Part shown: positions 8,726 to 16,939 of the stretch, one piece after another
Layout: every line of letters begins with the position of its first letter
How positions within the stretch are numbered: the stretch's first letter is position 1
Source: an uncultured Myxococcales bacterium
GTDB taxonomy: Bacteria > Myxococcota_A > UBA9042
DNA length: 51,191 nt
Reading direction: 5' to 3'
Assembly (NCBI GenBank): GCA_903842345.1
Contig: CAIMLR010000029.1
Coordinates: 1 to 51,191, forward strand
Position numbers and translations under genes: made by a program
Notes under the pieces: generated by a model
Told to the model about the DNA's origin: nothing
Database searches by the model: none
Seen by the model: only the letters and a program-made list of their open reading frames with translations

Positions 8726-9193
8726 TCACGGGCGCAGAAACTTCACTGACATCAGCGTGCCGGCCCGTCGCGGACCTGCCGGTGTCGGTCTCACGTCGGG
8801 ACTGGGCTGGATGGTCGGCAGGAAGAAGCAGTTGCTTTGCACGTCCTCTCTGAACGGCATGAAGCCCATTCTAACCAGCCCTTCGCAGAACTGCTGAGTT
8901 TCGACGCACTCCGTTTGGATTCCGGCGTCCGGGTAGGTTTCCCGCAGGTAAGCGACCAGCTTGCGGAATGTCCCCTTGCCGGTCACCTTGGCTTCGATGT
9001 TCGCCAAGGTGATCACGCCATCGACGTAGGCACCGTCCTTGTAGATGCGTCCATAACGGACGTACAGCCGACGCCAACCCGGAAAGGTCACGTCTTCGGA
9101 CCGATCCACCGGTTGTGCAGCACGGTGGGCCGTCAGAAATTCGTCCAGCGTATGCAGCCGTTGGCGTTCACGCTTTGCAGTTGTAGTTGCCAT
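8726..9193 (-). CDS. Hypothetical protein, weakly GNAT-like
   Basis: A 155-aa protein with GAAGGAC before the ATG at 9193. The order ANIEAKVTGKGTFRKLVAYL, then a strand near IQTECV and ending VRMGFMPFRED...CFFL, recalls the cofactor-binding and final strand of GNAT acetyltransferases (a G-x-G-x-(F)-x-x-L helix followed by a GF turn). The N-terminal half reads WRRLYVRYGRIYKDG. No catalytic residue can be named. Small proteins of this kind are common in phage DNA. Family assignment is tentative. Confidence 0.5.
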   Translation of the reverse strand: MATTTAKRERQRLHTLDEFLTAHRAAQPVDRSEDVTFPGWRRLYVRYGRIYKDGAYVDGVITLANIEAKVTGKGTFRKLVAYLRETYPDAGIQTECVETQQFCEGLVRMGFMPFREDVQSNCFFLPTIQPSPDVRPTPAGPRRAGTLMSVKFLRP

Positions 9194-9422
9194 GGTCGTT
9201 GTCCTTCGCCCAAGTGGGCTGTTGTTGTTGTCGTGGCATCGTTGCCCCCTTCATCTACTTCGGGCGTTGACAGCTAGAAGTAAGTCGCCGCAGATCAACA
9301 AAGTGCTGATCCCTTGATTTTCAGATGGTTGTACTCAAAGCTACCGGCTGTCGTGGCCGAAGTGGCCGAACACGACGACGGCGAGATGGCCGTATTCGAG
9401 ACGTGAATATGATGATTCAAGC

Positions 9423-9974
9423 ATGAAATCAGTAGGTTTAGTGATAGTACAGGACACCAACAAGCCGATCTTACTGACGATGGCCGACCTTGCCCGGAAG
9501 CTTGGCGTGACGAAGCGGACCATTGCCCGCTGGGTGCTGGATGGTCAGGCGAAGCCGGGCCGTGTGACGGGAGATGTTCGGGCCGGGACGTGGATCCCGA
9601 AGCCAGACGGCAAGCTCGGTCGCACCTGCTTTTGGTTGAAGTCCAAGGACTTGGACAGGCACCTTGCGAAAATCAAGGCACGGCAGAACCGGCGAAACGA
9701 GGACAAGGCGATCTACGGCACTGCAACCATGACCACTGCGGAAATCGCCAGCTACTTGGGGGTGTCAGGCAAGTCGATCCAGCGGTACGTGCTCAAAGGG
9801 CAGGAACGCCTGCTATGGGAACCGGCTTTCCGGGACAATCCCCGCCTACGCTGGTTGCCCGAACCTGACCATCGAACGCCGACAGGCAACCTTTGGGACG
9901 TGGTCCCTGAACTCCGCAACCAGCTTGCGGTGTTGAAGGCGTTGCTGAATGCCGATCTTGTGAAGTCGACGTAG
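9423..9974 (+). CDS. Regulator with two helix-turn-helix units
   Basis: A 183-aa protein containing two separate MerR/excisionase-type HTH units: LTMADLARKLGVTKRTIARW near 18-37 and MTTAEIASYLGVSGKSIQRY near 100-119, each followed by a basic or aromatic wing. The repeat suggests internal duplication, so one chain could bind a bipartite operator. No strong ribosome binding site precedes the ATG at 9423. It is transcribed away from the minus-strand GNAT-like gene. Likely a DNA-binding regulator of the island; the target is unknown. Confidence 0.7.
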   Translation: MKSVGLVIVQDTNKPILLTMADLARKLGVTKRTIARWVLDGQAKPGRVTGDVRAGTWIPKPDGKLGRTCFWLKSKDLDRHLAKIKARQNRRNEDKAIYGTATMTTAEIASYLGVSGKSIQRYVLKGQERLLWEPAFRDNPRLRWLPEPDHRTPTGNLWDVVPELRNQLAVLKALLNADLVKST

Positions 9975-10159
9975 CCTCAGCGGCTGGCACGACGTTGCCG
10001 CCGCCCAGCCAACCGGTCGAACCGTATGGTAATCGTTTCAGTTCGGGACCCGCTGCCGGAATTCGGCCATACGGTACGGCGCGGAAAACTTCAGCTCACG
10101 TTGGAAACGGGGCGGCACTGCAACGGCAGGCAAACTGAGTTGGGGGGGGGCTCTACTGC

Positions 10160-11254
10160 TTACGGGTTGCCTTGGTCACTGGCCGGTCCATGCCGACGAA
10201 ATCGTGCAACTTCCGCCTTCAGCATCGCAGTCACGGCGGGGTCGTCCGTCAGCCGGGGCGGGTCACGCACAGCCTCGATGATGCGGAACTCCTTATGTGA
10301 GACGGCCATCTGCTGCACGGGAATCCCACGTTCCCCAGCAATTTCGCCTATTTTTGCTGCATCGGCGGCAGAGATTCTGGCCCCAAGCAGCACCCGCGAC
10401 GGTTTGGGAACGCCCCAGAAGCCTTCATGTTGAATGCCGGGCGGCATGATGTACCGCCACTCCCGTTCATAGGACCAGTGGTGCGATTTGGTCATCGCGG
10501 CAACGATCATATGAATCCCGTCGCCGACGCTCGGGAAACTGTCGTCATCGGCTGAAGCGTGAATTTCTTTTTCAATCGCCTCTGAGATGAACCGCGTCGC
10601 GTCAAACAGCGAGTCCGTGTAGGCCACAGGGAACAGGACCTTCCTCTGCATGTGGCTGCGGTCCACCGTTCCGAACGGGTACTCGACGCAGAAGCCAGTG
10701 TGCCTGTCGGCGTAGTGTCCCCACATCAAGGCGTTGTCTGCTTCCGGCGTGAATGAGCAGATCCGAGTCTGTTGTTGAAGCAGTCTGGACCAGCGCAGAA
10801 CTTCTGGGCCCGCGAGCCCGTTCATGATCGTTCGAACGAAATCAACTGGATCGGCGTCCCAGTCGGGAACTTTGGCGATCATCAGGCGGGCAGCCGCCGC
10901 CATGGGGTCGGCCTCCTGTCTGCACGAGTTTACTTCGTCCGCCGTCAGGTACTGCCCGATTCCTTTCGCCATGACGGTGTCAAAATGACGAGTGATCAAC
11001 GGTCTCGTAACATCATGTACTGAATACGTAAATGCAGAATCAAACGGGTCGTTGTACCTCTCCGGCGAAGTCAGCCACACATGGTCGCCGCCGAGGGTTG
11101 CCAGCGACTCGCCTGAAACCTTGTAATATCTATAGAGATTGTCCGGAATTTTCGAATCTTTCAACAGGAGGGCACGCCCGATGTCTACCGCCTCGCCCCG
11201 TACGGGCAGCAGGCAGGAAATCAACTCGCCAATCCACGGCTCGGGAACGCCCAT
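10160..11254 (-). CDS. DUF2971 family protein
   Basis: A 364-aa protein. DUF2971 signatures appear in order: LYRYYKVS near 39-46, WLTSPERYNDPFDSAF near 59-74, ICSFTPEADNALMWGHYAD near 165-183, FCVEYPF, and YEREWRYI near 260. The family is common near phage-defence and mobile loci; its biochemical role is not established. It converges on the double-HTH gene, with a G-run near 10142-10150 between the two stops. Membership is secure, function open. Confidence 0.8.
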   Translation of the reverse strand: MGVPEPWIGELISCLLPVRGEAVDIGRALLLKDSKIPDNLYRYYKVSGESLATLGGDHVWLTSPERYNDPFDSAFTYSVHDVTRPLITRHFDTVMAKGIGQYLTADEVNSCRQEADPMAAAARLMIAKVPDWDADPVDFVRTIMNGLAGPEVLRWSRLLQQQTRICSFTPEADNALMWGHYADRHTGFCVEYPFGTVDRSHMQRKVLFPVAYTDSLFDATRFISEAIEKEIHASADDDSFPSVGDGIHMIVAAMTKSHHWSYEREWRYIMPPGIQHEGFWGVPKPSRVLLGARISAADAAKIGEIAGERGIPVQQMAVSHKEFRIIEAVRDPPRLTDDPAVTAMLKAEVARFRRHGPASDQGNP

Positions 11255-11404
11255 CTGATTCGGCCCATCGGCAGATTGCCGCCGCTTGCAGCGTAGCCGC
11301 CCGCCTTGCCCTCAGCAACTGCAGGCAGACGGACACCGCAAAAACGACGGCACTTGGGAGCTGGCCAAGTGCCGGTCGTGGACAGCCCGAACCGACCTGC
11401 GCGG

Positions 11405-11956
11405 CTACTCAACCACTTTCAGCCCCGTGAAGTGCAACGGAGCCTTGTTGTCAATCCGCTTGACCGTGCCCTTGCTGAGGTTGCCGCCAGCAACGGTGAA
11501 TGTTCTGGCCTCACCCGGTTCGAGCGCCCCTTCGACCGAGAAGTCAGAGGACATGGCGACAAGAAAGTCGCTGGTCCGAGGATAGTCGATCCACGTCAAC
11601 TTCCCCTTGATGTCCTTGACCTTATAGGGCGACTTGTTCTCAATCCTGATCTCTGAAAGCGTTCCGTACTCGCCGCCGCGACCGTCAGCGAGCACGTCAC
11701 TGTAGGTCAGGTACTTGTCCGGGTTCTCGGCCATGTCCTTCTTGACGACGGCCCCGCTGGCTGCCTCTTTCTTCGCCTTGTCGGCTGCCGCTGCATCGAT
11801 TTCGGCGTGAACGCGTGCAGCGATGCTGGATTCCAGCTCAGCACGGGACTTTGCCTCTGCGGCTGCTTTGGCTTGCTGGTCAGCACGTTCCTTGGCTTCG
11901 TCCTTGCAGCCGGTCGTGAGGACAAAGATGAACAGGGTTGCGAGGATTCGCTGCAT
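11405..11956 (-). CDS. Putative lipoprotein with FxLYD-like domain
   Basis: A 183-aa protein started at the ATG at 11956, with GGAAG upstream; the frame continues upstream without sense. Residues 1-17 form a lipoprotein signal with lipobox LTTGC (Cys17). Residues 20-75 are an Ala/Glu/Lys-rich helix or coiled coil. The C-terminal 80 residues are beta-rich, with IRIENKSPYKVKDIKGKLT and a later LEPGEARTF, a pattern seen in FxLYD-type domains. It should be envelope-anchored. It is divergent from the following membrane/coiled-coil gene. Confidence 0.7.
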   Translation of the reverse strand: MQRILATLFIFVLTTGCKDEAKERADQQAKAAAEAKSRAELESSIAARVHAEIDAAAADKAKKEAASGAVVKKDMAENPDKYLTYSDVLADGRGGEYGTLSEIRIENKSPYKVKDIKGKLTWIDYPRTSDFLVAMSSDFSVEGALEPGEARTFTVAGGNLSKGTVKRIDNKAPLHFTGLKVVE

Positions 11957-12128
11957 GTCACTTCCTTCGGCCTCAGTCAAAATCTGGGCTGCCGCAACGA
12001 AGGCTACCCTGCCGTCCCGAACCGGGCAAGCGACGTAGTGGTCGGGATTCGCGCAGTTGACCGTCATCCAACGCCGTGGCTGAATGGCTGGCATTGCCTA
12101 CCGCTTGCCGAGGCAAGAAGGCTCGCTC

Positions 12129-12941
12129 ATGTCCTGCCCGATCCCTGACGCCGTGCTGCACGTTCTAATTGACGGTGTCGTCCTTGCCGGGCTCACTTTG
12201 TGGTTCAACAAGAAGCTGAAGGCCCATGAAGGCGCTATCCGCCTGAAAGTCGAAGCCCAGTTGAAGGACAAGCAGGGGGAGATCGATCAGAAGGTCCAGC
12301 AGCACAAGCACGAATTGGACAAGGCCGTTGCCGCCGCTGCGCTCAAGGCCAATCACGTCTTTGAGATCGTGCCGCAGGTCTGGATCGCGGTATTGGACGC
12401 CTACCTTTCCGTCACGATGACTGACCCCGGTGTCTCACCGGACCTTGCCAACGCGACGAACGAGGAAATCGCTGACTTCCTAACCAAGGAATTTCCTTAC
12501 ATGGTCCGCAGTGGCCTTGACAAGGTGTTCGCAGACATCGAGGGGAAGCCCTTCGGCGAACGATTCGGAAAACTCTGCATGGCGGTGCGGCCGTTGAAGA
12601 TCGGCAAAAAGATGACCAGCCTGTCCGAGGCGAACGGCCTCGTTCAGCGGAATCGGGTCTTTCTGAATGCCGACGTGTTCAGCTTGGCCACGGGGATACT
12701 GAACGACCTGTCCTTCAGCGTGAACGCGGAGCAGGCGGCCTACGAGGAGCGCATTCACGAAGAGGCTGCCTTTCGTCGATCCGAGACGTTCAACTCCTTG
12801 GCGGCAAAACAGCTTCCCGCATTGCATGACGCGATTTGCGTGCAAATTGACCAGCCCGCAATCCGCTTGCGAGCGCCACCCACGGCAGCATCCTTTGACA
12901 TGGGCACGGCAGCCGCGACAGGTCAACCGGACAAACCCTAG
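12129..12941 (+). CDS. Membrane-anchored coiled-coil protein
   Basis: A 270-aa protein from the ATG at 12129 (MSCPIPDAVLHVLIDG). One hydrophobic segment, VLHVLIDGVVLAGLTLWF, covers about residues 9-26. It is followed by a charged coiled coil (residues 28-75, EAQLKDKQGEIDQKVQQHKH) and a mostly helical C-terminal part with no recognised domain. First gene of a plus-strand run continuing with 12951, 13183, 13929 and 14414. Single-TM coiled-coil proteins are frequent in defence islands; here that role is inference only. Confidence 0.65.
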   Translation: MSCPIPDAVLHVLIDGVVLAGLTLWFNKKLKAHEGAIRLKVEAQLKDKQGEIDQKVQQHKHELDKAVAAAALKANHVFEIVPQVWIAVLDAYLSVTMTDPGVSPDLANATNEEIADFLTKEFPYMVRSGLDKVFADIEGKPFGERFGKLCMAVRPLKIGKKMTSLSEANGLVQRNRVFLNADVFSLATGILNDLSFSVNAEQAAYEERIHEEAAFRRSETFNSLAAKQLPALHDAICVQIDQPAIRLRAPPTAASFDMGTAAATGQPDKP

Positions 12942-12950
12942 GAGACACGC

Positions 12951-13175
12951 ATGCCGACTTTCAGTCACAGGACCACGCTGGGGCTCTTGGAGCTAAGACC
13001 TCAGGAAGGTGGGCGTTACGGCCTCTGGCTGGCAGGTGAACCGATCGGTTCATACTCCACGGCTGCGATGGCAGCCGACGATGTTGCCCAAAGAGTGACC
13101 GGGTCAGCTTTGGACCTGAACTCACTGGTACCGGTGCCTACAGACCTGACGGAGTGGACCAAGGCTGGACGGTGA
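12951..13175 (+). CDS. Small hypothetical protein
   Basis: A 74-aa protein (MPTFSHRTTLGLLELRPQEG) starting 9 nt after the previous stop, preceded by GGAGA. The AMAADDVAQRVTG segment and the start look like a compact alpha/beta domain. No family is recognised. Tight spacing on both sides (the next start is 7 nt away) places it in the same operon. Confidence 0.6.
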   Translation: MPTFSHRTTLGLLELRPQEGGRYGLWLAGEPIGSYSTAAMAADDVAQRVTGSALDLNSLVPVPTDLTEWTKAGR

Positions 13176-13182
13176 GGGCTTC

Positions 13183-13803
13183 ATGAACTTCGACGCACTG
13201 GACTTTGCTGCCATCGCCTACGGCAACGATCCCCATGCCTACCGGGAGGATGTTCACCGCAAGTTGCAGCTCGCGGGCCTGTACCTGCTCGGCTACCAAT
13301 TGGTCGAACTCGCGGTTGTCCAAGGCACCAAGGACTTCTTCGTGGAGGATCCGTCACCCAGCTACCAGAAGTTGTTGGGAAAAGTCCCGAAAGATGCCAA
13401 GAACAAGCCGTTCAGGGCAGGGCTTCTGTTCCTGACTGAGTGCGACGGCCTCACACAGGGGGAAGCCAGCGAATTGGTGGAGCTGCTGAACCACAGGAAC
13501 GACATCAGCCACAGGATGCCGCAGATCATTTTCGATGCCCTGAAGCCCGATGCCTCCAATCTGACGCTGGACTTGGGCAAGCTGCACAAGGTACCGATGT
13601 ACCTGTACAAGCTGTCGAACTTCTGGGTCAACGTGGACATGGACACGCACGGTGTTGAATACGACGCAGACGCCCGGCAGGGGGCAATCACGCCAGCGGC
13701 GCTGATGTTCGGGGCCTTATACTTCCGGCTGACCGGCAACATGCCAGATGTTCCGGTCACATGGCACGGGGCGATCACCGGCGTCGATGACGCCACCACC
13801 TGA
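13183..13803 (+). CDS. HEPN-like protein, putative
   Basis: A 206-aa, mainly helical protein. The segment ELVELLNHRNDISHRMP near 98-113 contains an R-x4-H motif (Arg105, His110) embedded in a helix, as in HEPN ribonucleases. The rest (LQLAGLYLLGYQLVELAVVQ near 29-48) would form the preceding helices of the bundle. HEPN proteins are common toxins or RNA-cleaving effectors in defence systems. The motif is short and could be coincidental. It sits in an operon with membrane/coiled-coil genes, and no cognate MNT antitoxin is seen next to it. Confidence 0.5.
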   Translation: MNFDALDFAAIAYGNDPHAYREDVHRKLQLAGLYLLGYQLVELAVVQGTKDFFVEDPSPSYQKLLGKVPKDAKNKPFRAGLLFLTECDGLTQGEASELVELLNHRNDISHRMPQIIFDALKPDASNLTLDLGKLHKVPMYLYKLSNFWVNVDMDTHGVEYDADARQGAITPAALMFGALYFRLTGNMPDVPVTWHGAITGVDDATT

Positions 13804-13928
13804 GCCGCTCTTCGCCCCACCGACGACGTTGACGGCAGGTGGGCTGCCGTGGCCAACTCAGTCGTGGCGGTGTGTTTGGGATCTCCGGATCCGGTTTCAC
13901 TCGGCGATTTGGGGTAGGAGGAGCCTTC

Positions 13929-14411
13929 ATGTGCGGGCAAGTGGATTCGGCAACCTGTGCAACTTGGGTCGCGGCACTGGGAACGGTGATTGCCGCCATC
14001 GGCACGATTGCTGCGGTCGCCGTGACCGTGAGACAGAACCGGGACTTTCACAGGCAACGCCAGCAGGAACTGGAAGTTGAACAAGCCAAGCGGGTGTTTG
14101 TCCGGTTCACGTCGGACAGTCGGGAGTCACAGGCCATCGTTGTGAATCCAAGCGCAGAGCCAATTTACGACGTGACCGTCTGGTTCGAAAACCACATGCA
14201 GAGCATGGGGGACACGATCCGAATGCGTTTGGGCGGCAATGCGATCCGCCCAAGCGGTGACCACAGCTTCCCGATTGGCGGGCTGGGTACGGCATGGTTC
14301 GGGTCCGCCATCGCGGTGACCTTCAGGGACAACGCTGGCCTGTGGTGGCGAAAAACGCTGGACGGCACGTTGACAAAGTTGCCGGGGAAGCCAGACAACG
14401 AGGGGGCGTAA
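13929..14411 (+). CDS. Membrane-anchored beta-rich protein A (paralogue pair)
   Basis: A 160-aa protein from the ATG at 13929 with a strong AGGAGG upstream. One TM segment lies about residues 12-33 (TWVAALGTVIAAIGTIAAVA), followed by a short basic coiled coil (RQNRDFHRQRQQELEVEQAK) and a beta-rich tail with IVVNPSAEPIYDVTVWFEN and ending GLWWRKTLDGTLTKLPG. The layout and several motifs recur in the next gene, so the two are paralogues. The N-terminus should lie outside or in the membrane with the beta domain on the other side; orientation is unresolved. Confidence 0.7.
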   Translation: MCGQVDSATCATWVAALGTVIAAIGTIAAVAVTVRQNRDFHRQRQQELEVEQAKRVFVRFTSDSRESQAIVVNPSAEPIYDVTVWFENHMQSMGDTIRMRLGGNAIRPSGDHSFPIGGLGTAWFGSAIAVTFRDNAGLWWRKTLDGTLTKLPGKPDNEGA

Positions 14412-14413
14412 TA

Positions 14414-14905
14414 GTGGACCTTCATTTTGGCTGCCAGCTGGACTGGAACGCCTTGGGGACGTGGGCTGGTTCGATCGGCACCGTCGGGACGTTGGGCTTC
14501 ATGGCGCACCAGTGGTTTGAACTCCGCGTGGCAAAGGAACGTGAACAAGCACGTCAAGTGTGCTTCTGGGTTCACGCTGATGGTCACCGCGAAGGCTTGG
14601 GGGCGTTGTTCGTGCAGAACGCCAGTCAGGAACCGGTGTTCGGTCTGTCGATCGCCTACGAAGTTCGGGACCACAAGAAAGATCCGATGCTGATTGGCCC
14701 GAAGACGTTCGTACACTTTGGCCCAAACCACACCGAACAGGTCTCCAGCGCGCTCGTCTACCCCAGAAGCGTCACCATGCACTTCATGGATTCGGCCGGG
14801 GTCTACTGGCATCGGCGTTGGGATGGGCGACTCACCAAAACGGGGACACAAGGCGGGCAGGGCAAACCTGACCAAAATCCAACTCTCAAAGCAGCCACGC
14901 CCTGA
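14414..14905 (+). CDS. Membrane-anchored beta-rich protein B (paralogue pair)
   Basis: A 163-aa protein read from GTG at 14414, just after the upstream stop, with GAGGGGG upstream. It has one TM segment (TWAGSIGTVGTLGFMAHQWF, residues 16-35), a short charged linker, then a beta-rich domain with LFVQNASQEPVFGLSIAYE and ending GVYWHRRWDGRLTKTG. TM onset (TWxxxxGTV), the VxNxSxEPxxxxxI segment and the G-x-W-x-R-x-x-DGxLTK tail match protein A. Tandem duplication is clear from sequence; function is not. The two may form a hetero-oligomer. Confidence 0.7.
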   Translation: MDLHFGCQLDWNALGTWAGSIGTVGTLGFMAHQWFELRVAKEREQARQVCFWVHADGHREGLGALFVQNASQEPVFGLSIAYEVRDHKKDPMLIGPKTFVHFGPNHTEQVSSALVYPRSVTMHFMDSAGVYWHRRWDGRLTKTGTQGGQGKPDQNPTLKAATP

Positions 14906-15107
14906 CCCGCGAGTCGTGAAAGCAGAAGTGCTGTCGGGGGATTCACATGGAGTGCCTTGGGCGGCAGGTACGGCACGCCGGTCTGCCGCCAATTTTCGGG
15001 CATAGTCGGAGTCGCCCCCATCAATCCTTCGTTGCGTTTGCTTCGTTTGATCGCTACCTTGGTGGCTCCGGCGGCTACGATGCGACCAGCGGCGGACAGG
15101 TGAACCC

Positions 15108-15557
15108 ATGGCAACAGTTGCACTTTACGACGGGCGGCCCCGCAGGGGCCACGGCGACATCGGCAAGACCGCCACAGACGCCCAGCGGACCATGGCAGCG
15201 CTGGGCGATGCCAAGGACGTGCGCCTAGTCTTTGCTGAGCACACGGAAGTCCCTTTGCCTGCTGCCGTTTTTGAAGTGTTGGTTGCCGCGCTGAAGCAGT
15301 TTGCGAAGGGCAAGCAGGTGTCTGTCGTCGCGGACGAATCGGAGATGACGACACAGCAAGCCGCCGACCTACTTCAGGTTTCCCGCCCATACCTCATTGG
15401 GCTGCTGGAAGCCGGGAAGATCCCTTACCGCAAGGTCGGGACCAAACGTCGCCTTCTGGCTTCTCACGTGTTGGCGTACAAGGCGAAGGAACGTGACCGC
15501 AGGCGCAAGCTGTTGGACGAGCTTTCCGCAGAATCACAGCGACTTGGCCTGTGCTAG
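15108..15557 (+). CDS. Excisionase-type HTH antitoxin of a PIN toxin module
   Basis: A 149-aa protein. The C-terminal half carries HTH MTTQQAADLLQVSRPYLIGL near 84-103, then PYRKVGTKRRLLASHVLAYK and LDELSAESQRLGL, the layout of antitoxins paired with PIN-domain RNases. The N-terminal half is alpha/beta. It is intact. The following gene, starting 4 nt after its stop, is the remnant of the cognate toxin. As an antitoxin it would bind its toxin and repress its own promoter. Confidence 0.75.
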   Translation: MATVALYDGRPRRGHGDIGKTATDAQRTMAALGDAKDVRLVFAEHTEVPLPAAVFEVLVAALKQFAKGKQVSVVADESEMTTQQAADLLQVSRPYLIGLLEAGKIPYRKVGTKRRLLASHVLAYKAKERDRRRKLLDELSAESQRLGLC

Positions 15558-15560
15558 ACG

Positions 15561-15713
15561 GTGCCAGAGACGCCAGCCCAGATAGCGGTCTTGGATGCAC
15601 GTGTGCTGTGCCCGGCGACGTTGCGGATTCGCTTGGCATTGGTTCGTCTGGTTTCGCCGGAACTGGGGGTGACGATGACCTCTCTATGCTTTCGGCTTCC
15701 GGCTCTGCTGTAA
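15561..15713 (+). pseudogene. Truncated PIN-domain toxin
   Basis: GTG at 15561 opens 50 codons. Residues 8-31 read IAVLDARVLCPATLR and IRLALVRLV, the characteristic N-terminus of PIN toxins (strand, first catalytic Asp at about 12, then VLYP-like and LRD-like segments). Homology ends around SPELG near 15660; the next residues are unrelated and a stop follows. Full-length toxins have roughly 130-190 residues, so most catalytic acids are missing. The 3' end overlaps the convergent SLATT-like gene, so a recombination event probably replaced the rest. Confidence 0.65.
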
Positions 15714-16229
15714 CCGGCTTGGGAGGAGATCAACGCCAAGCAATACAGCAACTTCCTGCCACCACGCGACGGAAACCATCCGCTCACCGCCAAACGCCGC
15801 CGTTGCTTCGTTATGGCAAATGGCCTCAAGCACCCGAAGTTCAGGCGGCTCCTGCCTTTCGATTTCCCGTCTCTCCCCGGCGAGCTTTCGGATTTCCTCT
15901 TCCGTGATTCCAGTTCCCGCCCGTTCGAATTTTGCGTCGAGATCGATGAACCGCCCCCGCAACTCCGCGTGGAGCTTCGCCTTGTGAGATGGCTTTGTGA
16001 CCATTTCAACAGCTTGTGCAAGTGCTGCCACGATTGACAGACCGGCAGCAATCCGGTTGTTCACGCTCATCGTCGTCAAAAATGAGGCCGCAGCACCGGA
16101 GCTTCCTACGATAGTGACGACGCCGAAGAGCGTATCAAGCGCCTCGTAGTAGCGTTGGCGTTTCCCGTGGTATCGGACCGATATCTCGATGCCAAAGCGC
16201 AACACCCTGAGTTCATTGGATCCAGCCAC
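15684..16229 (-). CDS. SLATT-like two-TM membrane protein
   Basis: A 181-aa protein from GTG at 16229, 2 nt past the upstream stop. It has an N-terminal RYHGKRQRYYEALDTLF helix, two TM segments at about 31-51 (LFGVVTIVGSSGAAASF) and 58-77 (RIAAGLSIVAALAQAVEMV), then a long helical cytoplasmic region with EIERQEPPELRVLEAICHNE. This matches SLATT-type 2-TM effectors, predicted pore-forming proteins often paired with nucleotide-signal or other sensors in conflict systems. The partner here is a small acidic protein. Assignment rests on topology and motifs only. Confidence 0.6.
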   Translation of the reverse strand: MAGSNELRVLRFGIEISVRYHGKRQRYYEALDTLFGVVTIVGSSGAAASFLTTMSVNNRIAAGLSIVAALAQAVEMVTKPSHKAKLHAELRGRFIDLDAKFERAGTGITEEEIRKLAGERREIERQEPPELRVLEAICHNEATAAFGGERMVSVAWWQEVAVLLGVDLLPSRLQQSRKPKA

Positions 16230-16231
16230 AA

Positions 16232-16429
16232 CTAGTTACCGTTCGACTTGTCGTCGTCAGGCGGATCCCAGCTGTTGCGGATGTAATTGCCGTCGTTGTG
16301 ATCGATGAGCGGGCGGTCGTCGTCCCGATTCCCATTCGTCGGATCGTACTGTCCGCCTTTCTCAAACGGTTCATGTTCTTCGTCAATTTCATGAGTTGGC
16401 TTCTTCGGCTTGTCAAAATCCCAGACCAT
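16232..16429 (-). CDS. Small acidic hypothetical protein upstream of SLATT-like gene
   Basis: A 65-aa, highly charged protein rich in Asp, Asn and Pro (for example DDDRPLIDHNDGNYIRNSWD), likely disordered. GGGGAA precedes the ATG at 16429. The stop is 2 nt from the next start, so the two genes are co-transcribed and probably co-translated. It could be a regulator or neutraliser of the membrane protein; no homologue is recognised. Confidence 0.5.
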   Translation of the reverse strand: MVWDFDKPKKPTHEIDEEHEPFEKGGQYDPTNGNRDDDRPLIDHNDGNYIRNSWDPPDDDKSNGN

Positions 16430-16534
16430 TCGTTCCCCGCCCGGCGACTGCTGCGTGTCGCCGACACGTATCTACCAGCTAGGGGTTCCGGCGTCCACAC
16501 CTTCCGGTCCATGTTGACGCCGCAACCTGATCCT

Positions 16535-16939
16535 TCAGGTCCGCTGCCAGAATTCTTCAACCTGCACCAATGTCTGCGGCTTCTGCCTGATCAACGCCAG
16601 CAACGCCACCAACGCCTCGCTGGGGGCCTTTGTGCCCTTGCGGAGCCGGGACAGGTAGCCACGCGACAGGCCCAAATCCCGTTCCACCCGGTCGGCGTCT
16701 TTGGGCGACGGCAACACAGCCTGCACCCGGCGCACCAGTTCTTGCCGGTAGACGACCTCCATGGCGGCGTCGATCCGCTTGGCGTCAGCGGGCGAAAACC
16801 ATACTTCGCCACAGTGGTTGCACGTGGGCATGACCAGATCCTCCGGCACCGGCAGGTTCTGAATCGCCTTGTATCGGCTGGTCCTGCCCGCCCCGGTCGT
16901 CGGCACGACTTCGCCTTGGAAACAAGCGTGGCATTTCAT
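16535..16939 (-). CDS. mqsA: MqsA-type antitoxin
   Basis: A 134-aa protein. An N-terminal zinc-binding domain has two CxxC pairs (MKCHACFQGE at 1-10 and MPTCNHCGEVWFS near 37-49), and a C-terminal HTH (VERDLGLSRGYLSRLRKGTK, near 85-104) follows, as in Escherichia coli MqsA. It neutralises MqsR and represses the operon. The ATG overlaps the toxin stop by 4 nt, and the order toxin then antitoxin is that of mqsRA. Confidence 0.85.
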   Translation of the reverse strand: MKCHACFQGEVVPTTGAGRTSRYKAIQNLPVPEDLVMPTCNHCGEVWFSPADAKRIDAAMEVVYRQELVRRVQAVLPSPKDADRVERDLGLSRGYLSRLRKGTKAPSEALVALLALIRQKPQTLVQVEEFWQRT

